Assembly: GCF_034190915.1 (NCBI RefSeq)
Contig: NW_026947502.1
Location: 2,109,173 to 2,173,172, forward strand
DNA length: 64,000 bases
DNA from: Cavia porcellus
Taxonomy: Eukaryota > Chordata > Mammalia > Rodentia > Caviidae
Reading direction: 5' to 3'
Under the pieces are notes generated by a model that did no database searches, was not told where the DNA came from, and saw only the letters and a program-made list of their open reading frames with translations. The translations under genes and the position numbers were made by a program. Position 1 is the first letter of the stretch. The number at the start of each line of letters is the position of its first letter. Below, piece by piece: positions 35,391 to 46,480 of this stretch.

Positions 35391-36835
35391 CATGTCCAGT
35401 GCTGGCCTCTGGGTCCCTCCCAAGAGGTTACAGAGCACATATGAAGGCAGGGAGACAAGCTACAGGGAAGAGTACAAATCTCAGTCCTCCAACACCAGAG
35501 ATTCCCAAATTATACATCTCTTATCTTTAAAGGCCTCTCCTAGTTCTCTGCATTGGTAACTTTACCTCATGCTCAGTAACAGATTCCTCTTAACCAGCAG
35601 GCAAAGATTGCTTCCTCTGCTCTGCTCACTCACCTGGTCAGTTCAAGGCTGCCAATGCCACCTTCACAGTGAGGGATCCCTGACCTCCTCTTGGGAGTCC
35701 CAGGTCTTCCATTTCCTTTACATGCCTGCCCACCAGTGATCTCTACCAAGTACTTAACTCACATTTCAAACAAAAACCATTTTCACTGAGCTCGTCCTGT
35801 ACCCTTATCAAGCTGACTTTTCCTTGTCCCTAGGACTCCTATGGCAGGTGCCTCTGTCCAGGCCTTAGCAGCTTCCGGTCTACAAGACTGCAATGGCTCT
35901 GGGAAGCTTCCTGCCTCCAATTCTGCCTCACTTTAGCTTTACCCTCCACATTGCTCCATCGTTTATCCTCCACCATGCTCATTAACATCAAATCCCATAA
36001 GAGCTTCAGGAACACACCCCGCCTTTGGGAACAGTAAAACACTGCATGCAAAGAAAGCCCCATGTGTTAGATTCATTCCAAAAGTAACTACTGTTAACAG
36101 CTAAGCTGTACCCCTTAAGTTTACCCCACTTCCTCCAAAGCTTACTCTCTGCTCCCACATCATGTTACACTGTGTAGACACACACGGCACTGCCATCAAC
36201 ATAAATGGTGGCATAGGTTAGCATCACTCTGCAACTTGCTTCATTCCTTAACGTCCCTTGGAGCTCTGTCCAAGTCAGTGTGTTTTTATTTTAAGTGTGG
36301 TGATGGATGCCACAGAAAGAATATACCGTAGTTTCTTCAGCTATTTGACTGAAGGACATTTAAATTGTTTCTGATTTAGACCAATTTTTCTAAACTTTCA
36401 GGATCATGTAAAGTGCTATTTGAATTGTTGAGTTATTTCCAGTCATCCAGGAGACAGTCCCACTCTCTCAAAACTGCACCAAAGCACTGTGGTCCTTACA
36501 CAACTTCCTCCTGTCATTCCTTCCTCAGCTTCCCCTTTTCCTGCACCTACCCTGAGCTGCAGCCAGAGGAATTACTTGCAGTTCCTTAAATACACTGTTT
36601 GTTGAACCAATAAAAATGTAGACCTTCTTGGAAACAACAGGAAACAGTAAGAAGAGAGACCCTGAGAGATTCATGTGAGAAGTGATTACAAGAGAAAGAG
36701 AGGAAGCCAATATCTAGGAGCCTGGGCTTTGCCTTTCTCTCTTCTTAAGGATCCAAAGCTGAAGAACCTGCCAGGCAACACTCCCAGATTCCCCTGCTTC
36801 CTATTAACCCAGGCACCTTGGGCCCAATCACTCAC

Positions 36836-36931
36836 CGAGTGAGGGGTCTCCAGGGATTTCTTTCTCAACCTTCCAGGGATCTTCTCCTTGCTGCAACAGG
36901 GAAATCACCCTTGGTTTGGTAAAGGGAAATC
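36836..36931 (-). CDS. ZNF354B: KRAB-B exon of the ZNF354-like gene
   Basis: A 96-bp exon between a CAG acceptor (36932-36934) and a GTGAGT donor. It enters and leaves in phase 1, fitting both neighbours. The peptide, [19 protein letters not shown] and on, is the ZNF354-type B box with the characteristic LLQQGEDPW. This box supports the A box in binding TRIM28. Confidence 0.92.
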
Positions 36932-37360
36932 CTGCTCATAAGACAAAAAAGAATTCATAAAAAATTTGAGAAACCAGAAAAACACCAGAGGCTAATAAAA
37001 TAGATTACAGAGACCACCTGTAATCACAAAGCCTGAAATAGTCACCACTTGGCTCTTTAGAGAGAAATTCTGCTGACCCCAGTAAAAGCAAATGCAGGGA
37101 CAAACAAAGTCCTCTGCCATAGTGAGCAGGAGCCATAGGAGAACTGGTGTGGAGAAAGAGGCTGGGACATGAAGAAAGCTCCCACAGGCAACCACAGAAC
37201 AAAGGGAGTGATTCCTAACACCACCTGCTATTCCTGTGCATGGTCCATTCCCTGCCTGTGAGTGGGGAGGATTCTTTCAACATTTATTTGGAGACATCTA
37301 ATTTGTATAGTCCTAAGGCAAAACTTGGGAGATGTTTATTGATGGTCAACAGCCCTGCTA

Positions 37361-37588
<228 letters not shown>

Positions 37589-37589
37589 T

Positions 37590-37616
37590 TATATATATTA
37601 TATATATATATATAAA
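37590..37616. repeat. (TA)n tract
   Basis: Alternating T/A run of about 27 bases upstream of the KRAB-A exon. Confidence 0.85.
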
Positions 37617-38706
37617 ACGTATTGCATAATATAAGAAATGAGCTTTGTCCTCAAAGAATTTACAATACAATTGGCAGACAAGAGAAATGTATGAAATAAT
37701 GTGAACAACTGAAGAAAGCCATGCAGGCTCCTGGGCTTAACTCAGCAGAATCTTACACAGCACACCAGAAGTCATACTTTGATCCCCAGCAGGAGGAAAA
37801 GAGTGACAGAGCTGAGCAGGCACGATAATATGTTACTTCCTACTTTAATCTTCACTACAGAGACAAGAAAAAGAAGACTGAGATGCAGGGAGATGAGACC
37901 CCAGGCCACACGCTTTACTAGGGCAGCAGCACAACCAGAACTGAAACTTTCCAGCTGTGAACTTAGCTCCCAGCCTGTTCCTTCTCTAATCTTAAACTTG
38001 CCATCCCACACGTGACACAGCACAGCATGCAAGCATGGGCGGCAGCCATGGACAGAAAGATGCAATAGGGGATTTTCACACAGAGGGATGGAGAAAGTCT
38101 AGACAGGACAGCAACCTGGACCTGTTTGAATAGAGTGGGGAAACCTGAAGGAAACAGTGCTGCCCAATCAGCAAACTGCAGGTCCTGACCACAGTCTCAG
38201 ATCCACTCCCACCACACTTGTGGGTCCAAAGACAGTGTGGAAATTAGGAAAGTGCCCTGCTAACATGTGACCTGGGCTGCATGCTCTCCATGGTGATCTA
38301 GTGTGGGTCAGAGATTAATTTAAACTACTTTAACCATAGGTTATCCAGGGACTCTGCGCTCTACTAGGACATATGATTATTGTTCTGGAAAAAGTCTTAT
38401 AAATACATGTGTTTAAGGAAAGGAACGCCAAACCTTAGTCTCAGTGAAATGCTGCTGGGACAACATGAGATGCTTTGCTAAGATGGGTCCTAAAGTACAG
38501 TAAACATGAAGGCCAAGAATAGCCAGAGATGGCCCCTGGGACAGGTAAACGATTAAGTTCTCACTTATCTGCACTTTAATTCTCTCATTTCTCACTTCTG
38601 CTTTTTGTAAAAAATGACCAGAGAAAACTATGACCAAGGCTTCAGTCCTAGATACTGTGGCCCCCTGATCCCATAAATGTGTCTCCATCATTTTCTTGTT
38701 TTAGCT

Positions 38707-38790
38707 TTTTTTTTTGGTACCAGCGATTGAACTCACCATCTTGTGCTTGCCTGGCAAGTGCTTTTGCCACTGAGCTAAAGCCTTGGCATC
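38707..38790 (-). mobile_element. ID SINE, antisense
   Basis: T run, then GGTACCAGCGATTGAACTCAC and 'gccactgagctaaagccttg'; complement of an ID. Confidence 0.8.
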
Positions 38791-39031
38791 TCTCTTGTTT
38801 TCTTCTCATCTACTGCATTTCATTTAGCGGACCTGTCTCCACATAGAAACCAACAATCTAGTGGGTCATTGGAGGATTTAAGCCTGGATTGAGAGCCAGA
38901 TTCACTGAGCCTGAATGTGGGTTATCTAACTTGAGCTTCAGTTTCTTCAAATGTATTTAAAATAAGGATGCTAACAGCCCTCCTATATTAAGAACTAGAA
39001 ATAAATGCAAAGCCTCAACAGAGTCAGCAGT

Positions 39032-39274
39032 ATGCTGGATGGTCAAAAAACATCAAGTGTTAAGTGAAAATGAGCAGAGAATGAAGGAGTATTTTCCAGT
39101 TCCTACAAACACTGGAAAGCAGTTTTTCAACATTTAATACTATTAACACAGCATGCTGGATGGTCAAAAACACATCAAGTGTTAAATGAAAATGAGCAGA
39201 GAATGAAGGAGTATTTTCTAGTTCCTAGAAACACTGGAAAACAGTTTCTTCAACATTTAATGTTATTAACACAG
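39032..39274. repeat. Two-copy tandem duplication, about 121-bp unit
   Basis: 39032-39152 and 39153-39274 are nearly the same. Both start 'atgctggatggtcaaaaa' and end in 'attaacacagc', with a handful of differences. It sits in intron 1 of the ZNF354-like gene. Confidence 0.95.
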
Positions 39275-39289
39275 CACTATTCAGCTGTC

Positions 39290-39480
39290 ATAAATACCAT
39301 GCATTAAGTATGATGTACCAGGTCCTCATCTAAACATTCTCTAGGCACTAACTCAAGTCATCCTCTCTCCTCCTCTAGGAGGTAGGCACGGCTGTTCTTT
39401 GTATCTCATAGGTTGGGTGGAATTATTTGCCTTCAGCTCACAAACAACAGGAGAAAGAGGTTAAAACTCATCCTTTGGCA
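39290..39480 (+). repeat. MIR SINE fragment
   Basis: 'gtaccaggtcctcatctaaa', 'ctcctctaggaggtaggcac' and 'ggagaaagaggttaaaac' follow the MIR core order. Confidence 0.6.
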
Positions 39481-40105
39481 TCACAGCCCCACTTCTAAAC
39501 ACTGTATGCACTGCTTCTCCATCACGGATATCCCATGAAACCATCCTGTATCTTCCAACTGTGTCTCCTCAACATGGCTATCTTTTGTTTCCACTGACAC
39601 CTGGCCTGAATGGGTCCTCTCTTGTCCCCAAGCATAAAGATGAAAATGGCAGGTCAAGATCAGATTTTGCCACTGCTATAGACAAAGCCAATGAATGATC
39701 CATACAGGTAAAAGGGAGGAAAAAAGCAAAACTTCCAGCCATGGAAGCCAGGGGGAAGTATTGTGACAATTCTTGAGACTTAGAATCATTCTTGAGGAAG
39801 ACATGCATGAGTCAAAGCAGCAGGTGAGAAAGAAATTTTCTCAGGTGTGCATGTTTGTTCTGCCCCTAGCGATAGAAAGACACCTGTCTCCTGCAGTGTC
39901 AAATTTGTAATCAGATGGTGGAGTGAGATTAGTAAACAGTGTGTGTATCAGGAACAGAAAGGGGGCACTACATGTGGAAAGATATGGGCAGTGTTCTCCT
40001 CCACGATAAAAGGATTTGTGCTCGAAATCCTGGGGAAGACTTGGGTAGAGGTAAAGGAGGAAACAATAAATTCCACCCATAAGAACTAAAATGCACTGAG
40101 CTCAC

Positions 40106-40138
40106 CTGAGCCCTTGCTTCCTTGTGCCAATTAGCCAT
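40106..40138 (-). CDS. ZNF354B: First coding exon of the ZNF354-like gene
   Basis: Minus-strand ATG at 40138 gives 11 codons, MANWHKEARAQ, ending on a codon boundary at a GTGAGC donor. The EAR.Q ending matches the start of ZNF354 proteins as I know them, and the phase fits the KRAB-A exon. The exon probably starts at 40190, after a strong pyrimidine-rich acceptor ending CTCAG (complement of 40191-40195). It would join the untranslated exon in the CpG island. Confidence 0.85.
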
Positions 40139-40409
40139 GTCCTCTTTTAGCCTCTTCCCCTTGGATGGCGATGATCTTCAGAAGGCAGATCTGAGAGAAG
40201 AAAAAGGGGTCAGGAGGAAGCCCCTTCCACTTTCCCCTCAGAAATCAGCCACTTTGAAGTCCTTCCACCCCCCAGGAAAGCCCAGATGCGTCCTCAGAGA
40301 GGGATAGCAGAAGCTGGTAGTAGACAGAGGCAGAGGGAAGGGCAGAGGCCATCTGGTTGCAGACTCTCATGCTTCTTGCCTCAGAGAATTCCCAGACGCA
40401 GACCTGGAG

Positions 40410-40610
40410 AAGGCACTTAACGCTACCAACTACAGGAACTCACTGTGCCTCACCCCGTTCCAGGCACTGCTTACTGTTCAGTCTCACAGCTCACTGGCAT
40501 TGTCAGCACCCCGTTTTATAGACTGGGGAACTGAAGGCAGTGTAGGGGCACCTGGCCCTGTCCACACAGCCACGGAGGGAGGTACGGACATCCAATCCAG
40601 AAGGGAACCT
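40410..40610 (+). repeat. MIR SINE fragment
   Basis: 'gttccaggcactgcttactg', 'ccccgttttatagactgggg' and 'aactgaaggcagtgtagggg' match the MIR plan, including its deletion-prone middle. Confidence 0.7.
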
Positions 40611-40889
40611 GAGATCTGTCCTATTGTTACTGGGCATCCTATGCCAACTTTCCTGACCCTCAAGCTTCTTCCGCCCAATTTCTGTCTCCTGTCAAGGAAT
40701 CAATTTCCAGAGTTTTAGAGAAAACTGTTCCAGAAAAATGAAACCATGGGTTTTCCATTGACATAGGACAAAGACATAAAGAGGCAGAAGGGAGAAAGGG
40801 AAACCAAAAATTCACATTGTACCCTCAAAGCCAATCCCCGCTGCAGGACGCGCGCTCAAAGTTACCCAAGGCTGCAATTCCTGTCCCTT

Positions 40890-41525
40890 TCGAGCCCCTC
40901 CTAAACCCTGAGCTCAGCTCACTGCAGAGCGGGCCGCGCCGCCCACCCGCGCCCCGTCCCGTAGTGCGGCGTCAGACCCCAGGCTCGGCCCGGGACACAC
41001 AGCGGCCCGCCGCCGCACCGCGCCCCCTCCGAGCCCGGGCGCCCTCTCGAGCGCGGCTCCTTGACTCCCGGGCCGCGGCCCGCGCCCTCCAGAACCCGTC
41101 GGGAGGAGCCTGGCGCGACGCGGTGAGCCCGGCCGGCTGTGGGGCGCTCGGGGCCCGTCCCGTCCGGGCCGCCAGGGGCGCAGGGACCGGCGCGGAGGTG
41201 ACAGGCCGGGCCGCCCGCACAGAGGCCGGGCCGCGCTCACCTCGGGCTCGGTCCGCCAACCTCGCCAGACCAAGCTCGCGGGGGAGGCGCCGGCCCCGCC
41301 CTCCCGCCTGCCCGTAGCAGGCCGGCGCGAGGACTCCGCCACCAGCTACCTCAGCCTGGGGCCGCGAGCCTGGCGGCCGAAGCTCCGCAGCAGCTGAGGG
41401 GCTGAGGTGCTGAGGTGCTGAGAGGCGGGGCGGGGCCGGGGCGGGGCGGGACGGAGCGGCAGCTGGTACTTCTGGGAAATGGAGTCCGCTTGAGCCCCAA
41501 GTGTTCTGGGAAATGTAGTTCTGCG
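40890..41525. promoter_or_regulatory. ZNF354B: CpG island promoter of the ZNF354-like gene
   Basis: Very G+C- and CpG-rich block with GC boxes (GGGGCGGGGC near 41430-41450). On the minus strand CCGAGGTGAGC gives a donor whose exon ends at 41241, an untranslated first exon for the gene running to lower coordinates. Two copies of the ZNF143/SBS motif family (one exact, one changed) lie at its upstream edge. Long frames across the island on both strands are compositional. Confidence 0.85.
41507..41519 (-). promoter_or_regulatory. ZNF143/SBS-type motif
   Basis: The complement reads ACTACATTTCCCA, identical to the motif in the other CpG island at 23329. A second, changed copy (TGGGAAATGGAGT) lies at 41473-41485. 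Confidence 0.75.
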
Positions 41526-41794
41526 CCTTTGGCTGAAGGAGAAGACTGGACTAAACCCTCTGGTTCCCAGACTAGAGAGTGGGCGTGGGAATTTTTTTAT
41601 GTCCCATTCTTTCGGGGGAGCTCTTTGTGCCCTATCCCTCTGGATGGTATCAGAGAAATTTTGTTTTAGCTCTGTATTTGCATAAATGTTATGAGATCAT
41701 TAGATAATGACCAATAATAGACCCATTTCTCTTGCAGTTATTCAGCAAACCTGGTGGTGAGCTCTTGCTAGATGCCAAGCCAAATTGGAACAGT

Positions 41795-41932
41795 TGGGTT
41801 TTTTTGATATGTAGTTAACGCTAATCCTGTACTCACTGTATCTCCCAGGCTGGCCTTGAACTCCCAGCAGCCCTCCAGCCTCAGTCTCCCAAGTGTTGGA
41901 CTTGCAGGCGCGTACCTCCACACCTGGCCTGA
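41795..41932 (-). mobile_element. B1-like SINE, antisense
   Basis: It contains 'caggctggccttgaactccc' and 'ctcagtctcccaagtgttgg'. Confidence 0.8.
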
Positions 41933-42039
41933 AAACAGGTTAAAATACATTAGTGAACCAAAATATCACTGTCCTGAAAACTCTTGAGTGGTAGGGAGCA
42001 TACAATAAGTCATGTACATATAACATTTGTTATCACTTC

Positions 42040-42460
42040 TATGTAGATCTCTGCTCAAAGCCTCATAAAATCCTATGTGGTGTTTTTTGGAGGTGACTGG
42101 ATTTAGGATGTGTGATACTTGGATTAAGGGTATGTGATATTGATTTATCATAGTTGGGTGTGGATAATTGGAAGGTCCCCCTCCCTCTGGTTGTGGGTGA
42201 TACCACCCAAAAGGCTTGTAGCCTGGATGGGATAAAAGATAAAGGAAGGATTTCTGCTGATATTTATTTTCCTTGCCTCCTGCCTTCTTTGCTGTGGACT
42301 GTTTCTCCTCCGCAATGCCCCTTTACCATACTGATCTGCCTTGCAACCAGCTGGCTATGGGCTGAAACCTTTACAGACTGTGAGCTGAAATAAACCTTTC
42401 CTCCTTTAACTTGTAGTGTTGGGTATTTTATTCCTGTAATAAGAAATTAATTAAGACAGT
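42040..42460 (+). repeat. MaLR-type solo LTR
   Basis: Layout 'gaggtgactggatttagga ... tgggctgaaacctttacaga ... ctgtgagctgaaataaacct ... taattaagaca', typical of MaLR LTRs including the AATAAA signal. Confidence 0.75.
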
Positions 42461-42519
42461 ATTTTAGAGGGTAAGTGTTAACAGTAAAAATTAAAAGAAT
42501 AAGCCATTATTATAGCTTG

Positions 42520-42925
42520 TAACTAGACGTCCCCCGCCCCAAAGCCCAGTCATAGGTGGGGCTTTTTCAGAGGTGGTTGAATCTGGAGTTGTGATTGAGT
42601 CATGGTGCATTGCTAGGATTAAGGGTGAGTGATTACTAAATCAGTCCACTGGTTGGTTTGGCATCACCCTAATCCCAGTAGCCTGGATACAATAGAAGGG
42701 TCAGGAGAGGCTTGTCTTGTTAATTCCTGCCTTGCTTTGCCACCTTCTGGCCACCATGGACTATTTTTTTCTGTAACACCCCTCTGCCAACCCACCCTGC
42801 CTTGGATCCAGTCAGTTATGGACTGAAAGCTGTACAAACTGTGAGCTACATAAATATTTCCCCCTTTAACTTTGGATGTCAAGTATTTTGTCTCATCAAG
42901 GAGAGAAATGTAACTAAGACAGCTA
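42520..42925 (+). repeat. MaLR-type solo LTR
   Basis: Second LTR of the same type close behind the first: 'aggtggggctttttcagagg ... tatggactgaaagctgtaca ... gagaaatgtaactaagaca'. Confidence 0.75.
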
Positions 42926-42959
42926 GTGTTCCTTATTGGTATAGACGAAAATTTGTTCA

Positions 42960-43205
42960 ACAAAATAGCAATTAACTTCGTTTGGCATCATATAAAATCA
43001 GTTGTACAACATGAACAGTGAGCTTTCTATTATGCAAGAATCAATCAACATAGGAAATTCGATCAGTGTAATAAAGGATCATGTATCAGGATGAAAGGTA
43101 AAAGCTCCCACATAATTATTTAAACTAATGCATTAAAAGCATTGGACAAAATTCAACACATTAAACATAATAAAGTAGGAATAGAATGGAACTTGTTCAA
43201 CATGA
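42960..43205 (+). mobile_element. LINE-1 ORF2 scrap
   Basis: 'aaaagcattggacaaaattc' and 'aacacattaaacataataaa' match the L1 reverse-transcriptase segment around the DKIQ motif; badly broken. Confidence 0.55.
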
Positions 43206-43234
43206 TAAATACCATATGAGAAAAAGGCACAGCT

Positions 43235-43425
43235 AAGGATATGGTAGCCCCCACCTGTAATCCTAGCACCAAAGGAAGGTTGCAGCGGGAGGATCAAAAG
43301 TTCAACCTCATCTACACAATTTAGATTTTCTCTGAAAATACCAAATAAAAAGGAGATGTAGCTCTTAAGTGAGTTTCCCTGGTTTTGATCCCCAATACCT
43401 AAAAAAAAAAAAAAAAAAAAAAGTT
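43235..43425 (+). mobile_element. B1-like SINE followed by ID-like remnant
   Basis: 'cccccacctgtaatcctagc' and 'gcgggaggatcaaaag' belong to a B1. 'ggagatgtagctcttaagtg' and 'ttttgatccccaatacc' before a 22-A run belong to an ID-like copy. Confidence 0.6.
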
Positions 43426-44049
43426 TACAAGGAAGGCCTAGCCACAGATGCTGTCTCTGGTCCTTCAGCACAAGAGTGTGGAGCCACAGGATAACTGTCA
43501 ACATTTAGACCAAAATGGAAACTTCCATTCTATTCCAATAGAGAGAACCAGGTCTGTAGTGTCCCCTGGAGCACAGCAAAGCCTATGAACCTGTGACCTC
43601 AATTTTTAGGGCTTCGAGTTTCCCTGCCAGACTTTGCTGCTTGCGGCCACCTTCAGGCTGTGAGCTTGTGTCTTGGCAGTTTCCTTCAGCTCTTTGTCCT
43701 GCGCCCCTGCTGGGACTCTACGTGGACCCGAAAAGGTCACCAAGTATTTTTTTTTTTTGACACAACTCCACTTCTGATCCATTCTAATGCCTGATATAAA
43801 AAGAGTGACATCCTATAAGAACAATTCATGTCTGTATATGATACCAGTATAAACTCTAGTTTCCTTTTAAGTTACCATGCATTGACGTAAGAAATGTACT
43901 GAGTGAATGGAGGTGACTCTCGGGGCAGTTATCAGAGACACTTTCTGTGTCAGGATGGAAATCTACATTTCTGTTTTACATGAACTCAAAGATTTCATAG
44001 TATGGCCTGTTAGTTTTTCTGTAAATGTGCACACCACTATGTCTTCTCT
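43426..44049. other. Intergenic sequence, no feature recognised
   Basis: Contains a short T run near 43748; otherwise unassigned. Confidence 0.35.
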
Positions 44050-44460
44050 GTCATAGTTTGGATCTGAAGTGCCCCCCACAGGCTCACTGCGTTGAGGGCT
44101 TTATCCTAGTGCACTGATATTCCGGTGGGGCTCTGGTGGAAGTGCTAGCTCACCAATGGCTCATCCGCCTGCCCCTTAGGAGGTGGGGTCTTGTGGAAGG
44201 GCGTGGGTCACTCAGGGGTGACCCTGGGGGCCAGACACTGTCCCTGCCTGCTCCTCCCTTCTCTCTGCTTCCTGCCTGCCATAAGATGAGCAGCTATCCT
44301 CTACCGTGCACTCAGGCCTTGTGCCAGCTTGAGTACAGTGGAGTCCATCATGGATTGAGGCCTCCAAAACTGTAGCCAAAATAGACCTTTCCTCCTTTAC
44401 GTTGTTCGTTTTTTCCCTTTTTCTCCACATATTTAGTCACAGCAGTGAAAAGCTGACACT
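44050..44460 (+). repeat. MaLR-type solo LTR
   Basis: It starts 'tcatagtttggatctgaagt' and ends with 'gattgaggcctccaaaactg ... cagcagtgaaaagctgaca'; MaLR layout. Confidence 0.75.
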
Positions 44461-44499
44461 GGCTTTTCACATACCTTTCTTCCACAGGCTTCATTAGAG

Positions 44500-44640
44500 C
44501 TTAAAGACGTAGAGAACAGCATTGACGGCTCCAGAAGCCTGTCAGGAAGTAGACCCTGTCTCAAAACGAAATAATAAAAAGGGCGGCGGTGTAGCTCGGT
44601 GCGGAGGCCCTGGTCCAACCCTCAGTACCACGAGTTGGGG
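44500..44640 (+). mobile_element. B1 tail plus ID-like remnant
   Basis: 'gaccctgtctcaaaacgaaa' is a B1 end; 'gggcggcggtgtagctcggt' and 'ccaaccctcagtacca' are a worn ID. Confidence 0.55.
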
Positions 44641-44684
44641 CCTGGTGGGGTGAAACAGGACGGCTGCGGCCCAGGAGTTGGGGC

Positions 44685-44703
44685 CTGCCACGAGAGGGCG
44701 CTA
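44685..44703 (+). promoter_or_regulatory. Candidate CTCF binding motif
   Basis: CTGCCACGAGAGGGCGCTA contains the CCAC.AGRGGGCGC core in plus orientation with almost no mismatch to the CTCF consensus. It is one of two in the interval between the ZNF354-like promoter and PROP1. Confidence 0.6.
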
Positions 44704-45689
44704 TCCACAGCTCCCGGCCTGGGTTAAACCTCACAGCAGTGTGTCCCGGGACAGCGGGGAGCTCAGTCCTTGCTCCTCTTTCACTCAGTGATATTCGCTG
44801 CATGGAAATGCACCAGCGACAATCCATCCTGCACTCTCCAGCCTCACTCCCTCTCTCCACCTCTTCTCCCACATTTGGGTTAAATAAAGCATGAATCCTC
44901 TGACATGCTGTACTCTGTTTCTATCTTTAGCTTCCTGATAACTTCATTCTCTCCAAGTTACGACATTTGTGTGCTAATAGCTTGCAACCAGTCTCGTTAT
45001 TAACAAACAAAACGTGCAATTCCTATCTATAGCATACCAGGAACCACCAGCGAATCACTCAGATACTCCTGATTTCTCATTTCTATTTCTCTAACCCTAT
45101 TCAGTTGATAATTATTATCACCCAGGTACGATCACACACTACATACTCACATTCTCCACGGTGTCCCAGTCTTGCATTTATGGTCATCACAGTCAGACTG
45201 TACCCTGGTTAGTGTATCTGATTATTGCCCTGAGAATTCGGATCAGCTATTTCATTGTAATCACTGCCTTCTGCCTTTTAAAATTTCTCCAAAGTAGGGA
45301 ACATATAGAAAACTTGTTTGAAGCCTTTAAAGTTGAAGAGCCAGCCAGAGTCTTCCTTTTGTTCATCAACTCTCAATAGTGTTTTTCCTTTTTATAATTC
45401 TATGAAAAAAATTCATAACAAAATAAGAGTAACAAAAGTTAATATACCGTGTATTTTTAATTCTCAAAGTAGTTATTTAAAATGTAAGGCATAAACTGAA
45501 AGTATTCTTGTGAAAAAGAAATGAATAAATAGTAACTCAAAAGTTTGTTTTTCAATGATCTAAGATAAATTAGCATATAAAGTGATCATTAGCATTTATA
45601 TTAGGATATATAATTAGCATATAAAATATGCTTGAAACAGTGAAATATGTAATTTAAGGAAGTAGTTAAACTTTCTTTGCCTTCTTTTT
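44704..45689. other. Intergenic sequence, no feature recognised
   Basis: Mixed then AT-rich sequence; a 72-codon frame at 45161-45379 has no recognised motif. Confidence 0.35.
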
Positions 45690-46480
45690 GCAGTGCACCT
45701 CCTGCCCCACTCGCCCTGCCTCTGCGATCTGGTTCTGATTTTTCTTAGGACGGCCGACCCTGCTAAGGGTCTTACATAGCTGGACCACAGCTGGCCCTGG
45801 CCTGTGTGGACAGTCTCACCTCATCACAGGCCCTCGGCGCTCCCAGCCCACACTGAGCTCCCGAGCTGTCCTCTGCCCTGCGTATTTCCGCAAGGAACCA
45901 GTCGCCCCGCCGTTGCTTTCAGCGCATCCGCTGTCTCGCTTATCCGCGGCTCCAGCGCGCAGGCTCCGCAGCCCTGGAGGCCAGCGCTGAGCGACGCCTG
46001 CTGCGGTTCTGCGCTGTGGCCACCAGAGGGCGGAGCGGCCCAGGGTCCCCGGAGAGGGGAGACTTGGGGCCACAGGGGAGCGCTCTGCGGGGCTTTCGAG
46101 GCTCCAGGCTGCGGAGTGCCGGGCGATCTGACTGTTCCCACCCGTGCTCGGCTCGGTTTCTCCTGGGCTGGGGGAGAGCGTCGCGCTCCTGCAGAGCCGC
46201 CCCTTGAGTCCTGCCAGGCCTTCTTCAGAACTGGAGCCACTCTTCCCGGTTTCCTGCTCTGGAAGACCGAGGGCCTGGAGGCGAGGCCAAGACGCAGCTG
46301 CTAAGCCTGCCCTGCCGCCGCACCCCACCGCACGCCTGCTTCAAGCCCAGGGTGTCCCTACATGCATGCCAGGGGCGACAAGGAATGGACGCCCGGGAAG
46401 GGGCTCTAGCGGAGGAGTGAGGCACGTGACTGAGCAGGAAGGCCTAGACCAAGCGCCTGAAGGAGTGGACAACGGCTGCG
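45690..46480. promoter_or_regulatory. GC-rich island of unknown role, with a CTCF-like motif
   Basis: A compact G+C-rich, CpG-containing block about 4 kb past the 3' end of PROP1 and 4.2 kb upstream of the ZNF354-like promoter. Long frames occur on both strands but share no known domain and look compositional. It could be an unannotated promoter, enhancer or boundary. It is joined at about 46480 by an antisense MaLR internal fragment. Confidence 0.45.
46017..46035 (+). promoter_or_regulatory. Candidate CTCF binding motif
   Basis: TGGCCACCAGAGGGCGGAG is a near-perfect CTCF core (CCACCAGAGGGCG) in plus orientation inside the GC-rich block. Confidence 0.65.

Larger units (their letters stand above)
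31964..36835 (-). other. Intron 3 of the ZNF354-like gene
   Basis: A 4.9-kb intron holding SINEs (B1-like at 32943, 33760 and 34155; ID at 34274), an L2-like piece at about 35190-35390 and otherwise unassigned sequence. No open frame with motifs in it. Confidence 0.75.

Noticed and set aside
40817..41342. Open frames of 95-166 codons across the 41-kb CpG island
   Set aside because: Compositional frames on both strands with no motif; the minus-strand donor at 41241 marks an untranslated exon here.
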